This document shows, one piece after another, positions 19,882-28,659 of a stretch of DNA of 64,000 nucleotides. Positions within the stretch are counted from its first letter, which is position 1; each line of letters opens with the position of its first letter. Source of the stretch: Ostreococcus lucimarinus CCE9901. Taxonomy: Eukaryota; Chlorophyta; Mamiellophyceae; Mamiellales; Bathycoccaceae. The DNA is taken from assembly GCF_000092065.1 (NCBI RefSeq), contig NC_009365.1, positions 248,001-312,000 of the forward strand, in the 5' to 3' direction. A program made the translations under genes and the position numbers. Under the pieces are notes generated by a model. The model saw nothing but the letters and a program-made list of their open reading frames with translations, searched no databases and was not told the origin of the DNA.

Positions 19882-20805
19882 CTAACGCTTCTTTGCGAGA
19901 GCGAGAACTTCGGATTCGCGAACTTCGCACGCCCAGTGCAATAACGTTTGTCTCACTACGGGTGAAATGCGTGAATCGTCCCAACTCGCGTTAGCGTTGA
20001 TAATCTTGTTGATGAGATTCGTCTTCCATCGCCCCTTTTCCCCGCACACGCCTTTCCAACGTGATATTTGCCTGTCGTCTTCGCCGTCGTTCAACCGCCT
20101 TCCCTGATAAAATCTGCAGTACCAGTGAAACCATCCTCGTGGGTCCCGCGAGTCGATCCACCCGCTCTCTTCCCAGTACGTTTGCGTTTGCCCCGCCTTG
20201 ACGCCGTACATGTTCGTCGGAATGTTATATTTGCGACTCGCGTACCAGCTCTTATCTAAGCCCTCGAACCATTCATTCGGAAACTCCGAAGGGTCGATGT
20301 TGCATGGTCCTCGAATACCGGGCTTGCCGCCGCGCGGATGGAAATAGCACCCACCCCACGATCCGGCCGCTATCACTTGCGTGGGCGTGAGGTTGGGCTT
20401 AAAGTCTGGTCTGTCTTTGAACACTAGATGTCCTTTGGTCGGATGTCGCGGCACCGCGCCTCGCCGTTCCGGCAGCGCCAAAGCGCTCTTGCGCAGCGCC
20501 TCCGACGGCGGCGGCGGCGGTTCATACGCCACCCTCGCGCGTCCCGCGGTGCTAACGATCGCTTTATCAACGTCCTTGAACATGTCCTCATCGCTGTAAC
20601 TCTGCACCGCCTTTCGCGCGCGTCCGGACGTGCGTCGCGGCGCTTCGCTCGCTGACGTCACCGCCGCGCTTTTTGAGACTTTCGGCCGCGGTGACGCGCG
20701 GGATTTGCGGACGCTCGCGGCGAGGACGTCGACGCCCAACGCTCGCATTCGTTCTTTGTTCGCGACGATCTTCTTTTCGCGCGCGCGTTCGTATGAATCG
20801 ACCAT
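19882..20805 (-). CDS. Conserved uncharacterised protein (Trp/Gly-rich, algal-fungal type)
   Basis: The protein has 307 residues from ATG 20803-20805. The N-terminal 120 residues are basic and variable. The rest is highly conserved-looking and dense in aromatic residues: LTPTQVIAAGSWGGCYFHP, FPNEWFEGLDKSWYASRKYN, GVKAGQTQTYWEESGWI, DPRGWFHWYCRFYQGRR, DDRQISRWKGVCG, and VRQTLLHWACEV. I recognise this arrangement from uncharacterised proteins shared by green algae, oomycetes and fungi, but I know of no assigned function. No transmembrane segment or catalytic triad is obvious. The gene lies head-to-tail with the CHORD gene upstream, 61 bp away. Confidence 0.75.
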   Translation of the reverse strand: MVDSYERAREKKIVANKERMRALGVDVLAASVRKSRASPRPKVSKSAAVTSASEAPRRTSGRARKAVQSYSDEDMFKDVDKAIVSTAGRARVAYEPPPPPSEALRKSALALPERRGAVPRHPTKGHLVFKDRPDFKPNLTPTQVIAAGSWGGCYFHPRGGKPGIRGPCNIDPSEFPNEWFEGLDKSWYASRKYNIPTNMYGVKAGQTQTYWEESGWIDSRDPRGWFHWYCRFYQGRRLNDGEDDRQISRWKGVCGEKGRWKTNLINKIINANASWDDSRISPVVRQTLLHWACEVRESEVLALAKKR

Positions 20806-20866
20806 CGCGCGAGCGAATGACGGTTCATGTTTTTTGTCTTCGCTTTTTACTCTCTCAGTCTCAATT

Positions 20867-21634
20867 CTATGTTTTCTTCGCCGAGCTTGACTGAAATTGG
20901 ATCGGCTTGGCGTCGGCGTCGTGGCGCCCGCGCGCGCACGGCGCAAGCTTTAGAAAGTCATCGAAGTCGTAGACGAGTTTGCCGCAGCACGACCAACCCT
21001 TCTTGGTTTCGTGAAAGATGGGAGCGCCCGAGTGATGTTCGCACGCGTCGTCCGCGTTGTCGCGCTCACGAAACTTTCGTCCGCATCCCGGATTCTTGCA
21101 CGTCTGCTCCGTGTCCAAATCTACCTCGGGTTTGACCTTCTGTGCGACGTCCGGCGTCGTTTCGCGCGCTTCTGTCGTTGAAGTCGTCGCCGGCGACGCG
21201 CTATTCGCGTGCTCGGCGCAATAAAATCCGCTCTTACATCGAACGCACGCGCTCGCGTCGCCCTCGCCTCGCGCGCGCGCTTCCATGGACAAAGGCATCG
21301 CCGGTGCTGCAGGTAATCGCTCAACCACCGCCGCTGCTTCGTCGTCTTCATACGTTATCTTCGCGCACGTGTGCGTCCCGCTCGCGCAACCTTTGATTGA
21401 CATGAACTCCCCGAAGTCGTGCGACGACTTCCCGCAGCACGGCCACGACTTGACGCCGTCTCGAAAGCAAGGTCGTTTCGTGTGATGCACGCACGAACCC
21501 GGGACGTTCCCGGGGCCCGGGGCGTAGTACGCGTCGCATCCGAGTCGTTGACAAGCGTATGTGCCATCGGCTCTGGTGCAGGGCGGAAGCGCGGTCAAGT
21601 CATCTTCGAACGACCGCGGCGTCGGCGTCGACAT
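20867..21634 (-). CDS. RAR1: CHORD-domain protein, RAR1 type
   Basis: The 255-residue protein has two zinc-binding CHORD domains. CHORD-I begins CQRLGCDAYYAPG and includes HHTKRPCFRDGVKSWPCC. CHORD-II begins CKNPGCGRKFRE and includes HHSGAPIFHETKKGWSCC. Between them lies ACVRCKSGFYCAEH, a short Cys/His motif resembling the CCCH insert specific to plant RAR1. There is no C-terminal CS domain, so the layout is plant RAR1 rather than animal CHP-1/melusin. RAR1 works with SGT1 and HSP90 to stabilise NLR immune receptors in land plants. In a unicell the role is presumably more general HSP90 co-chaperoning. The start is the ATG at 21632-21634. Confidence 0.9.
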   Translation of the reverse strand: MSTPTPRSFEDDLTALPPCTRADGTYACQRLGCDAYYAPGPGNVPGSCVHHTKRPCFRDGVKSWPCCGKSSHDFGEFMSIKGCASGTHTCAKITYEDDEAAAVVERLPAAPAMPLSMEARARGEGDASACVRCKSGFYCAEHANSASPATTSTTEARETTPDVAQKVKPEVDLDTEQTCKNPGCGRKFRERDNADDACEHHSGAPIFHETKKGWSCCGKLVYDFDDFLKLAPCARGRHDADAKPIQFQSSSAKKT

Positions 21635-21828
21635 CGATCGACGGCGGACGTGAAATGATTTAATTCTGTGCGCGACGACGCGGCGAGGCGCGCGCGGGGC
21701 GCGATCGAGGGCGTCGCGCACTGCGGTCGACGCGACGGCTTCCGAGCGTTTCGACTACTGCACTCGGTCATAAATTACAACACTGATTGCGATGACGATC
21801 GCTTTGTCGCGACGATGATCGATCGTCA

Positions 21829-22914
21829 TCAAATCGTGGCTCGACTGCCGCCGAGCGCGAGGACGTCGGCATCGGCCGCGTCGACGTCGACGAGCGGCTC
21901 GAACGGCGACGCCCAACGCACGCGCACGCGAGGCATTCGACCATCCGCTCCCGCGGGCGCGCACAGCGACATGACGTGCGACTGCGATGCGCGCGGTTTC
22001 AACAGCGCGAACCGCCAAGGGACGGTACCATCGTCGGTGACATCGCGCAAATCCATCGACCACGTCTTCGCCGCGTCCTCGGCGACGTCCCACGCTATGT
22101 CAAACTCCCTGAACGGACGTCCGGCGATTCCTAACCCTAAAGCCTTAACATACGACTCCTTCGCAGTCCACAACCGCATGAACGCTCGCGCGCGTTCGTC
22201 GTCCGCGACGATATCGCTCAGACGCCGCGTCTCGTCGTCGCTCAACCACCGCCGAGCGAATTTCCCCACATCCGTCCCTATTCGTCTATTCTCATCCTCC
22301 ACATCGATCCCGCACGCATCCCCGTTCGTCGTCACCGCCACCGCGGTGAGCCCGTCGCAGTGGCTGACGCTGAACCCACACCGCGCCGCCAGCGTCGCCG
22401 GTCCGCGCACGCTCGGCTTCCCTCGCGCGCCGTACGCGAACGTCACGTCTCGCGCGTCTCGCGCGTCTTCATCGTACCGCATCAGCACCGTCCGCGCGAA
22501 CGCGCGCGAGATCAACCTCGTGGCGTTTCCCATCAACTCCGTTCGCTCGTCTTCGCTCACCAACGCTTCGGCGCGTCGCGCGAGCTCGTTCTCGCTCGCG
22601 TCGTCGCCTCGCGTCCCCGCGCGCGCGTCGTAGCACCACACGTCGATCGTCTCGCCCGCGTCCCCGCCGCCCGCGCCGCCGTCGTCCGCCTCCACCGACG
22701 TCGTCCGCGCGACGCCGCGCGCGACGCCGCGCTCGAATCGCGCGCGCGCGCGCGTCGTTCGCGTCGTTCGCGCGCCGCGCGCGCGCCGAGTCAACGCCCA
22801 GCGCCCATCGCGCGGCGCCGCCGCGCCGTCCTGCGCGCCCGCGCGGCGTCCGCGCGCGCGCGCGCACTCGCGCGCGCACCATCGCCGCGTCGTCGCGCTC
22901 GCGAACGCGCGCAT
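21829..22914 (-). CDS. 4'-phosphopantetheinyl transferase (Sfp/AcpS type)
   Basis: The protein has 361 residues. The enzyme transfers phosphopantetheine from CoA to a conserved serine of acyl or peptidyl carrier proteins. Motifs in order are GKPSVRGP, FSVSHCDGLTAVAV, GIDVEDENRR (metal-binding Asp/Glu) and FMRLWTAKESYVKALGLGI (catalytic WxxKE). The first about 75 residues are rich in Arg and Ala with few acids, which resembles a plastid or mitochondrial transit peptide and would suit organellar ACP or PKS activation. The ATG at 22912-22914 is the only credible start that keeps this extension. It is divergent from the SET gene, 84 bp away. Confidence 0.88.
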   Translation of the reverse strand: MRAFASATTRRWCARECARARGRRAGAQDGAAAPRDGRWALTRRARGARTTRTTRARARFERGVARGVARTTSVEADDGGAGGGDAGETIDVWCYDARAGTRGDDASENELARRAEALVSEDERTELMGNATRLISRAFARTVLMRYDEDARDARDVTFAYGARGKPSVRGPATLAARCGFSVSHCDGLTAVAVTTNGDACGIDVEDENRRIGTDVGKFARRWLSDDETRRLSDIVADDERARAFMRLWTAKESYVKALGLGIAGRPFREFDIAWDVAEDAAKTWSMDLRDVTDDGTVPWRFALLKPRASQSHVMSLCAPAGADGRMPRVRVRWASPFEPLVDVDAADADVLALGGSRATI

Positions 22915-22998
22915 CGTCGCGCCGCGCGCGTCGTCGCGCTGTGCCGGTCAAAGCCGCGATCGCGTCATCACACCGCGACGCGCGCGCGGCGCGCGACG
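22915..22998. promoter_or_regulatory. 84-bp bidirectional promoter region
   Basis: It separates the PPTase and SET-protein start codons and is one of the shortest divergent gaps in the window. It is all GC-rich and contains CACACCGCGACGC-like sequence but no TATA box. Transcripts probably have very short leaders or overlap. Confidence 0.4.
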
Positions 22999-25900
22999 AT
23001 GCCCGCGCCGGGCGCGGAGGGGACGGAGCGCGCGTGCGGCGCGTCCGGACGCGCGCTGCGCGACCGCGCGACGCTGAAACACACGAGCAGACAGCAGGAA
23101 ATCATCTTGCAATCGATTCGAGCCACCGAACAGACGATCGGCGCGATCAAACGCGCGTCGCTGAGCGAAGAGATCGAAAGAAGGCGCGAGACGGCGCTTG
23201 GAATCGTGCGTGATATCGATGCGGCGTGGAAGGCGATGCCGGCGGTGCCCGAACGCGGCGCGGGGGCGGCGAGGGAGTGCTTTTTGCAGTGCGACGCCGC
23301 GGGCTGCGGCAAGTGGCGGCGAGCGCCGCGCGCGATGGGCGACGCGCTCGCGGGCGACGCGAAGTTTTACTGCAAAGACGGCCGAGACGGGAGATTTAAT
23401 CGATGCGAGATGGCGCAGGAGGTCGGCGACGATGAGGTGGATAGCATTTTGGATGAGAGCGTCGCGGCGGACGCGGAGGCGCGGGAGAGGTGCAAGCGGG
23501 ACATCTCGAACGAGCGAGGGAGGATGTATCAGAAACGGAAGAGGTTGTTGGAGTTGGAGCGAAGGCACGATATTGGAGAGATCGAACTTCAGGAGGACGG
23601 GACGTACGTGACGCTGGCGAAGCGGGGGAAGAATGGAAAGAATGGGAAGCGTCACGGGAATAACGGCGTCGGCGGACTCGGTTCAAAGGCGCCGCCGCAT
23701 CCTGGTCCGTTCGATGAGTTCGCGTGGGTGCAGTGCGAAGCGGAGGGGTGTGGGAAGTGGCGTAAGGTGAAGCATGCAGCGGTAGAGGGGATGTCGGTGC
23801 GAGATCGTTGGGTGTGCTGCATGAACGAAGACAAGGAGCATTCGACGTGCAAAACGCCTCAGGAGATGAGCGACGAAGACGTTGACAAGTTTAAAGTCGA
23901 TCAAGAGAGGCGAATGATTTTGCACCAGAAGCAATTACAAGAGCACTATGCGCACTTCGCACCGCGAGGGGCGAAGTTGCCCGAAGGTTTGATTCGCGTC
24001 ACGGTGCCGGTGCAGGACACAACGCCGCCCGAGGCGGAGCCGCCCGCCGCGGTACCAGTCGCGGCGCCGGCGCCAGGAACCGCCGAGACCACTAGAATAT
24101 CGATCGACGATGGACCGGAAGACTCGCCCATGTGGGTACCCGGGATACCGCGTCCGATGGCGCCGCTTGTGACGCCGAACACCATTCCTGTGCAAGTGGC
24201 TGTTTCGTGCAACGGGCACGCGGGAGTCTACCTTCCGCGTCGGAACCTGTTTAGATGCCACTGCGAGCAACCAGAACACATGTGTGCGTCGGTGAGCGGC
24301 GATGGTGACGGTCGTTTATTCGGGGGATCAGTTTGGGAGGCGCACTGCGGTAAGGCATCGACGAGAAAGTATAAAGCGTCCGTCAAGGTTCATATGAATG
24401 GGCCGAATCCGCAAATGTTCATTGGCCGCTGGTTCGATCGTGTCGGCTTGAAAGTCGCCGACGCGAAAGGCGGCGGTGGTGGAGGCAAACCGAAGAAGCC
24501 AAAGGTGAAGAGTTTCATTATGGAGCTCGAAGAGGCGATCCTTCCTGGACCGATTAACCAACTGTCGCTTCGTAATTTGATGACCATTTTCGGTTTCATT
24601 TTGGACGGCAGCGCCGTCGGCGAAGTTAAAGTCAAGACTGAAGGTGAGGAAAAGGAAAAGCCGAAGGCTTTGACCGCGAATGAGCGACGTGAAGAAGGTG
24701 CAAAAGAACTCGGGCGATTCGCATCGGTATGTAAGGCGTGGAAGCAGGCGTCGTTGACAGTGTTGAAGACGGCGGGCGTAGCCAAGGCGGAGAAGAAGAA
24801 TTTTGACGGGACCGCGCTGCGAACGCAGTTTACCGTGATTACAGAGTACGTCGACCGCAAAGATGAGAAGGAGTGCCAAATAGAACGCTCAGTGACGCTC
24901 GCGGCTAATCACCCTTTCGACAAAAAGTCAAAGATGAAGACGGCGCACGTCGACGACGGAACCCCTCCCGGGTGGTGGCCGTCGCTCGGTGTCAAGGCGG
25001 AACGTAAAAAGCTCGTCACAGAAGTCATCGAGCAAGAAACCTACGGTGTTGATTTCGTTACCGGTCGCGACGCAACAGAAACACTCAAGCGCGTGCTGCC
25101 CGATTACTCTGAAGACGATGTATGGGGACTTTACAAGCAACTTCTCGCGCAAGTGAACGAAAGCTACGGAGCGATGACTCCCGATACTTTGGCGACGCAA
25201 AACTTGGCGGTTGCCGCTGAAGATCTCGCGGTAAAGCTTGAACGTAAGGCGGACGCTAAGAGTTTAGCGTTTTCAAAGGCTTTATGGAAACTCGCTGCGG
25301 CGGCGATCGAGACGCCAGAATATTATTACGTGCACAGAAAAGGATTTGGCGTCGTGTGCAACCAACCGATTAAAAAGGGTGAGTTTCTCATCGACTTTCT
25401 TGGTGAGATCTATCCACCCTGGGCGTGGGCCGAGAAGCAAGATGCCATCCGTCAGGTGCAAAAGGCACGCGGCCTTCGCGATCGCGGCCCTCCGGAGTTT
25501 TACAACATGCAAATCGAGCGCCCGGGAGGCGACGCAGAGGGTTACTCGGTGCTCTTTTGCGACGCGATGCACGAGAACAACTATGCCGGGCGGCTTTCGC
25601 ACACCTGTGATCCAAACGTCGAAGTCAACTTGAAGGCCATTAATGGCAAGTATGAGATTCATTTCATCACAACTCGAGACATTGCACCTGGCGAAGAGTT
25701 AGCGTACAACTATCACAGCTGTACGGATAACATGAAGGAGGTCGAGATGGCGTTTTGCTTGTGTGGCGCTCGCATGTGTCGAGGTTCGTATTTGAACTTT
25801 GTTGGCGAAGACCACCACTCGCAAGTTTTGGAGAGCAAGCATAAGCTTATCGATCGACAAGTGATGTCGTTCAAGGCGATCGATAAGGCGGCGGATCCGC

Positions 25901-27084
25901 TAACTTCGAAACAAGAGCGATCTCTGGCGGCGGTCGGATTCTATCCTGGGAAAGGTTTACTCAGAAACTGCCCGGGATGGTTGCTTCAGTTTGTGGGTGA
26001 TGTAGCGGTGTACATGGATACCGAGCTCAACGAACTTCCCAAGCACATCCTCGCGGCGGCGAAGAAAGAGCATGCAAAGCTGTTGGAGAAGAACCCGCAA
26101 GCTGAGTTTTCTTACACCGAAAAGTTTGCCAAGATTGATGCGCTTGCGATGCGGGAAAACCGAACGCAGTGCGTCGCCATCATGCTGAGTAAATTGCGTC
26201 GACTTTTGACGCGGGCGCGCGATGATGGTCCGCAGAAAAGCGTGTACGAGTGCATGGATGTGTTTGAAAAGTCCGCACCACCGTACGTTACGCTCACCGA
26301 AGCCGAGATCGCCGCGCATTTTTGGGGGTCTGGTCCGGAGAATTTCGAAAAGTCCATCGTCTGTGGTCTCATTCGCGCCATGGGCCCGCACGAGCGCAAA
26401 AACGACGCGGATAAGTTCATCAAGTGGACTAGTATGGTGGAAAGTGTCGCCGTGGAAGTCCGCAAAGGCAAGATGACGCGTAAAGAGTCATTACTTTGGC
26501 TTCGTGATGAACTAAAAAAGCTCAAGCAAACCGATGGCGCGCGCCACGACCTCGCTGCGGGACTTATTCACTTATACGCCGAGACCAATCGGTTCTGGCA
26601 GCCCTCTTCGGCACCAGAGCATCAAGTTTATAAGAGTGACAAGGTCGCGGTGCGCGAAGACGAAGTCAACGCGTGGGGCGTTGGTGCGGGTGGCGGTGGC
26701 GATAAAATCGTCGCCAGAGTGGAGAAAACGTATCGCCCGGGATTTTCTGCGGCGACGATGCTGCAGTGGCACAAGCAAGAGATGGCCGACCCGACGCAGT
26801 ACATCACCGCGAATCGTAGGGGTAACTTGAGCATGCCAGATATCGCGTGCTGTTATTCCAGTCGTCCCGGACAGCCTCTCGCGAGGTCGAGTGATCGCGA
26901 GCATGAAACCTGGCTGGCGCACTTGCAGAGCTGGCCCGAGGAGCCATGGCCGCAATCAAGCGGGCCGTGGGGGGTCGCAAACTCGCAAAAACTGATCGGT
27001 TCGCCGGTTTTAGATGCTTGGATGAAGGGCCAGCGATCGATTCCGGCTAAATGCTTGGCGTGGTTGAAAACGAACACGGGCTAA
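22999..27084 (+). CDS. ATXR3/SDG2-type SET-domain histone methyltransferase with two CW fingers
   Basis: The 1361-residue protein starts at ATG 22999. A CW zinc finger lies at about residues 94-140 (FLQCDAAGCGKWRRAPRAM) and a second at about 243-290 (WVQCEAEGCGKWRKVK). A Cys/His block with FRCHCEQPEHMC and WEAHCGKASTRKYKASVKVH (about 400-470) resembles a domain seen in plant PHD proteins. The SET domain is at about 775-915: RKGFGVVCNQPIKKGEFL, GRLSHTCDPNVEVN and GEELAYNYHS, with post-SET Cys CLCGARMCRGSYL. The remainder to the end (LLWLRDELKK, HDLAAGLIHLYA, GNLSMPDIACCY, LIGSPVLDAWM) matches the long C-terminal region of Arabidopsis ATXR3/SDG2, the main H3K4 trimethylase. H3K4 methylation is therefore the likely activity. 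Confidence 0.88.
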   Translation: MPAPGAEGTERACGASGRALRDRATLKHTSRQQEIILQSIRATEQTIGAIKRASLSEEIERRRETALGIVRDIDAAWKAMPAVPERGAGAARECFLQCDAAGCGKWRRAPRAMGDALAGDAKFYCKDGRDGRFNRCEMAQEVGDDEVDSILDESVAADAEARERCKRDISNERGRMYQKRKRLLELERRHDIGEIELQEDGTYVTLAKRGKNGKNGKRHGNNGVGGLGSKAPPHPGPFDEFAWVQCEAEGCGKWRKVKHAAVEGMSVRDRWVCCMNEDKEHSTCKTPQEMSDEDVDKFKVDQERRMILHQKQLQEHYAHFAPRGAKLPEGLIRVTVPVQDTTPPEAEPPAAVPVAAPAPGTAETTRISIDDGPEDSPMWVPGIPRPMAPLVTPNTIPVQVAVSCNGHAGVYLPRRNLFRCHCEQPEHMCASVSGDGDGRLFGGSVWEAHCGKASTRKYKASVKVHMNGPNPQMFIGRWFDRVGLKVADAKGGGGGGKPKKPKVKSFIMELEEAILPGPINQLSLRNLMTIFGFILDGSAVGEVKVKTEGEEKEKPKALTANERREEGAKELGRFASVCKAWKQASLTVLKTAGVAKAEKKNFDGTALRTQFTVITEYVDRKDEKECQIERSVTLAANHPFDKKSKMKTAHVDDGTPPGWWPSLGVKAERKKLVTEVIEQETYGVDFVTGRDATETLKRVLPDYSEDDVWGLYKQLLAQVNESYGAMTPDTLATQNLAVAAEDLAVKLERKADAKSLAFSKALWKLAAAAIETPEYYYVHRKGFGVVCNQPIKKGEFLIDFLGEIYPPWAWAEKQDAIRQVQKARGLRDRGPPEFYNMQIERPGGDAEGYSVLFCDAMHENNYAGRLSHTCDPNVEVNLKAINGKYEIHFITTRDIAPGEELAYNYHSCTDNMKEVEMAFCLCGARMCRGSYLNFVGEDHHSQVLESKHKLIDRQVMSFKAIDKAADPLTSKQERSLAAVGFYPGKGLLRNCPGWLLQFVGDVAVYMDTELNELPKHILAAAKKEHAKLLEKNPQAEFSYTEKFAKIDALAMRENRTQCVAIMLSKLRRLLTRARDDGPQKSVYECMDVFEKSAPPYVTLTEAEIAAHFWGSGPENFEKSIVCGLIRAMGPHERKNDADKFIKWTSMVESVAVEVRKGKMTRKESLLWLRDELKKLKQTDGARHDLAAGLIHLYAETNRFWQPSSAPEHQVYKSDKVAVREDEVNAWGVGAGGGGDKIVARVEKTYRPGFSAATMLQWHKQEMADPTQYITANRRGNLSMPDIACCYSSRPGQPLARSSDREHETWLAHLQSWPEEPWPQSSGPWGVANSQKLIGSPVLDAWMKGQRSIPAKCLAWLKTNTG

Positions 27085-27126
27085 GCGATAAGCATGAGCT
27101 TACAACTTCTTTCGTCGTCGATTTTG
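27085..27126. repeat. 42-bp repeat, copy 1 (3' flank of SET gene)
   Basis: It starts directly after the TAA of the SET gene and matches 27215-27256 at 41 of 42 positions (single difference at 27110). Copy 2 lies inside the coding C-terminus of the exonuclease gene, so copy 1 is probably a non-coding duplicate of it. Confidence 0.85.
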
Positions 27127-27168
27127 CCTAGAATTCTTTGTAATATTTCACACGACTACTCGCCAATT

Positions 27169-28512
27169 CTAACACTGCTGCTGCTCGCGCTCGCGCGCGA
27201 GTTTCACCGTTAACGCGATAAGCATGAGCTTACAACTTCGTTCGTCGTCGATTTTGGCGTACTCCACAAAATCATTCGCCTTGGGCAACGCGCCGTTGAG
27301 CATGACGTGATCGTCGAAGAACAATGTCAGGTGCTCGGGAATACACAACAACTTGAAATAGAATGCGCAACCCTTGCGCATCGCGGATAATAACGTCGAA
27401 AATACGACGATCCTGTCTGTATCCGTGGTCGTCGCGATGTCGTCCAATGACGCGCCCGCTATGTGCTTCGCGTACACCTCGCGTTCGGTATCCGTGAGCT
27501 CTATTTCGCCCGCGCGCGCGCTTTGAGCGGATAACTCGCCTTTATCGACAGCATCGTCAAAGACGACATCGGTCGGCTCTTCGTCGTCTTCTTCGTCGTC
27601 GACGAACGCGTTCGCCTCGTCTTCGTCCTCGTCCTCGTCCTCGTCCTCGTCTTCAACTTCCTCGTCCGACGACTCGACGGGTTCGGGCAGCGGATCGCAC
27701 TCGTACGGCTCACCCCCGAACGATTCCACCACGTCTCGTTTCATCAGCGCGCGATACACTAGCAGCGACGCCCACGCATCCATGGCGGCGTACTTGATCT
27801 GACTCTCATTCAACTCTTCGCGCTCCCAATTCGACATTCGCGTCTTGTCCTTGGGCAACGTCTTCCCGAGCACGTGTTCGCACAACCTCGCCAACGACCA
27901 CGACGGCGCGCTCGGACACCCACCCTCGAACCGTTCTTTCGCCAAAACGCTCAACTCGATCACCCTCGACGGTTCTAACCCATAATCCCGCACCAACTTT
28001 CTCGCGTCGCCCCTGACGTTGAAGCCCGTCTTCCCCCGCGCGCCGTCTCGCGTCCATCGTTTGAATCGCCGCGTCAACCCCGCGGTGTGAATCCGCGCCA
28101 GCACCACCAATTTTTCGCTCAAATCCTCGTTCGCCACCGCGATCTGCACCAGCGACGTCTTGCTCTCCCCCGCGCCCCGCTTAAACGACACCTTCCACTC
28201 CATGTCGAATCCGCAGTGCTTCGTCGTCGCCGTCGTCCCCGCGCGCGCGTCGAACGCCTCGATCCGCGCCATCGCCTCCTCCAGCTCCCTCGCCGTGCTC
28301 GCGACGACGATCTCCCCATCGTACGTCAGATCGTCCATCGTCGTCGCCCTCGCCCGCGCCGCGCCCGCGCCCGCGCCCGCGCCGTCGCGCGCGTTTTCCT
28401 TCGCCTCTGCGTCGCCCGCCGTCGCGTCGTCCGTTCCCGCCGCCGCTTTCGCGCGTTTCGACGCGTCGCGCGCGCCGTCCGTCGCGCGCGCTCGACGTTT
28501 CGTCGGCGTCAT
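27169..28512 (-). CDS. DEDDy 3'-5' exonuclease, WRN-exonuclease type
   Basis: The 447-residue protein starts at ATG 28510-28512. The exonuclease domain spans about residues 65-240. It contains Exo I CGFDMEWKV (Asp and Glu), Exo II KTGFNVRGDARKL (Asp) and Exo III IKYAAMDAWASLLVYRAL (YxxxD), the DEDDy set expected for metal-dependent 3'-5' hydrolysis. A Asp/Glu-rich linker (about 265-300) follows. The last 110 residues form a helical region (TDTEREVYAKHIAGASLDDI) that resembles the helix-turn-helix found at the C-terminus of WRN/RecQ proteins. No helicase is fused. Plants carry the WRN exonuclease as a separate gene (WEX), so this fits. It may act in DNA repair or RNA silencing, as reported for WEX. 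Confidence 0.82.
   Translation of the reverse strand: MTPTKRRARATDGARDASKRAKAAAGTDDATAGDAEAKENARDGAGAGAGAARARATTMDDLTYDGEIVVASTARELEEAMARIEAFDARAGTTATTKHCGFDMEWKVSFKRGAGESKTSLVQIAVANEDLSEKLVVLARIHTAGLTRRFKRWTRDGARGKTGFNVRGDARKLVRDYGLEPSRVIELSVLAKERFEGGCPSAPSWSLARLCEHVLGKTLPKDKTRMSNWEREELNESQIKYAAMDAWASLLVYRALMKRDVVESFGGEPYECDPLPEPVESSDEEVEDEDEDEDEDEDEANAFVDDEEDDEEPTDVVFDDAVDKGELSAQSARAGEIELTDTEREVYAKHIAGASLDDIATTTDTDRIVVFSTLLSAMRKGCAFYFKLLCIPEHLTLFFDDHVMLNGALPKANDFVEYAKIDDERSCKLMLIALTVKLAREREQQQC
27215..27256. repeat. 42-bp repeat, copy 2 (inside exonuclease C-terminus)
   Basis: It is the presumed parent of copy 1 at 27085-27126 because here the sequence is coding on the minus strand (SCKLMLIAL region). 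The same orientation and a spacing of 130 bp indicate a local duplication. Confidence 0.85.
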
Positions 28513-28659
28513 CGTCGCGCGTCGCGCGTCGCCGTCCGTCGCGCGTCGCCGTCCGTCGTTCGCTTTCGCTCGAATCGCGTCTCGGCCGTCTCGGCCGTCT
28601 CGGCCGTCTCGGACGCCGCGATCGCGCGTCGCACCGCGCCGCGCCGCTTTCGCGCCGCG
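28513..28659. promoter_or_regulatory. Bidirectional promoter region with short tandem repeats
   Basis: This 147-bp gap lies between the exonuclease and VWA gene starts. It contains tandem CTCGGCCGT-like units (28582-28612) and two copies of a CGTCGCGCGTCGCCGTC unit. GC-rich, no TATA. Confidence 0.4.
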
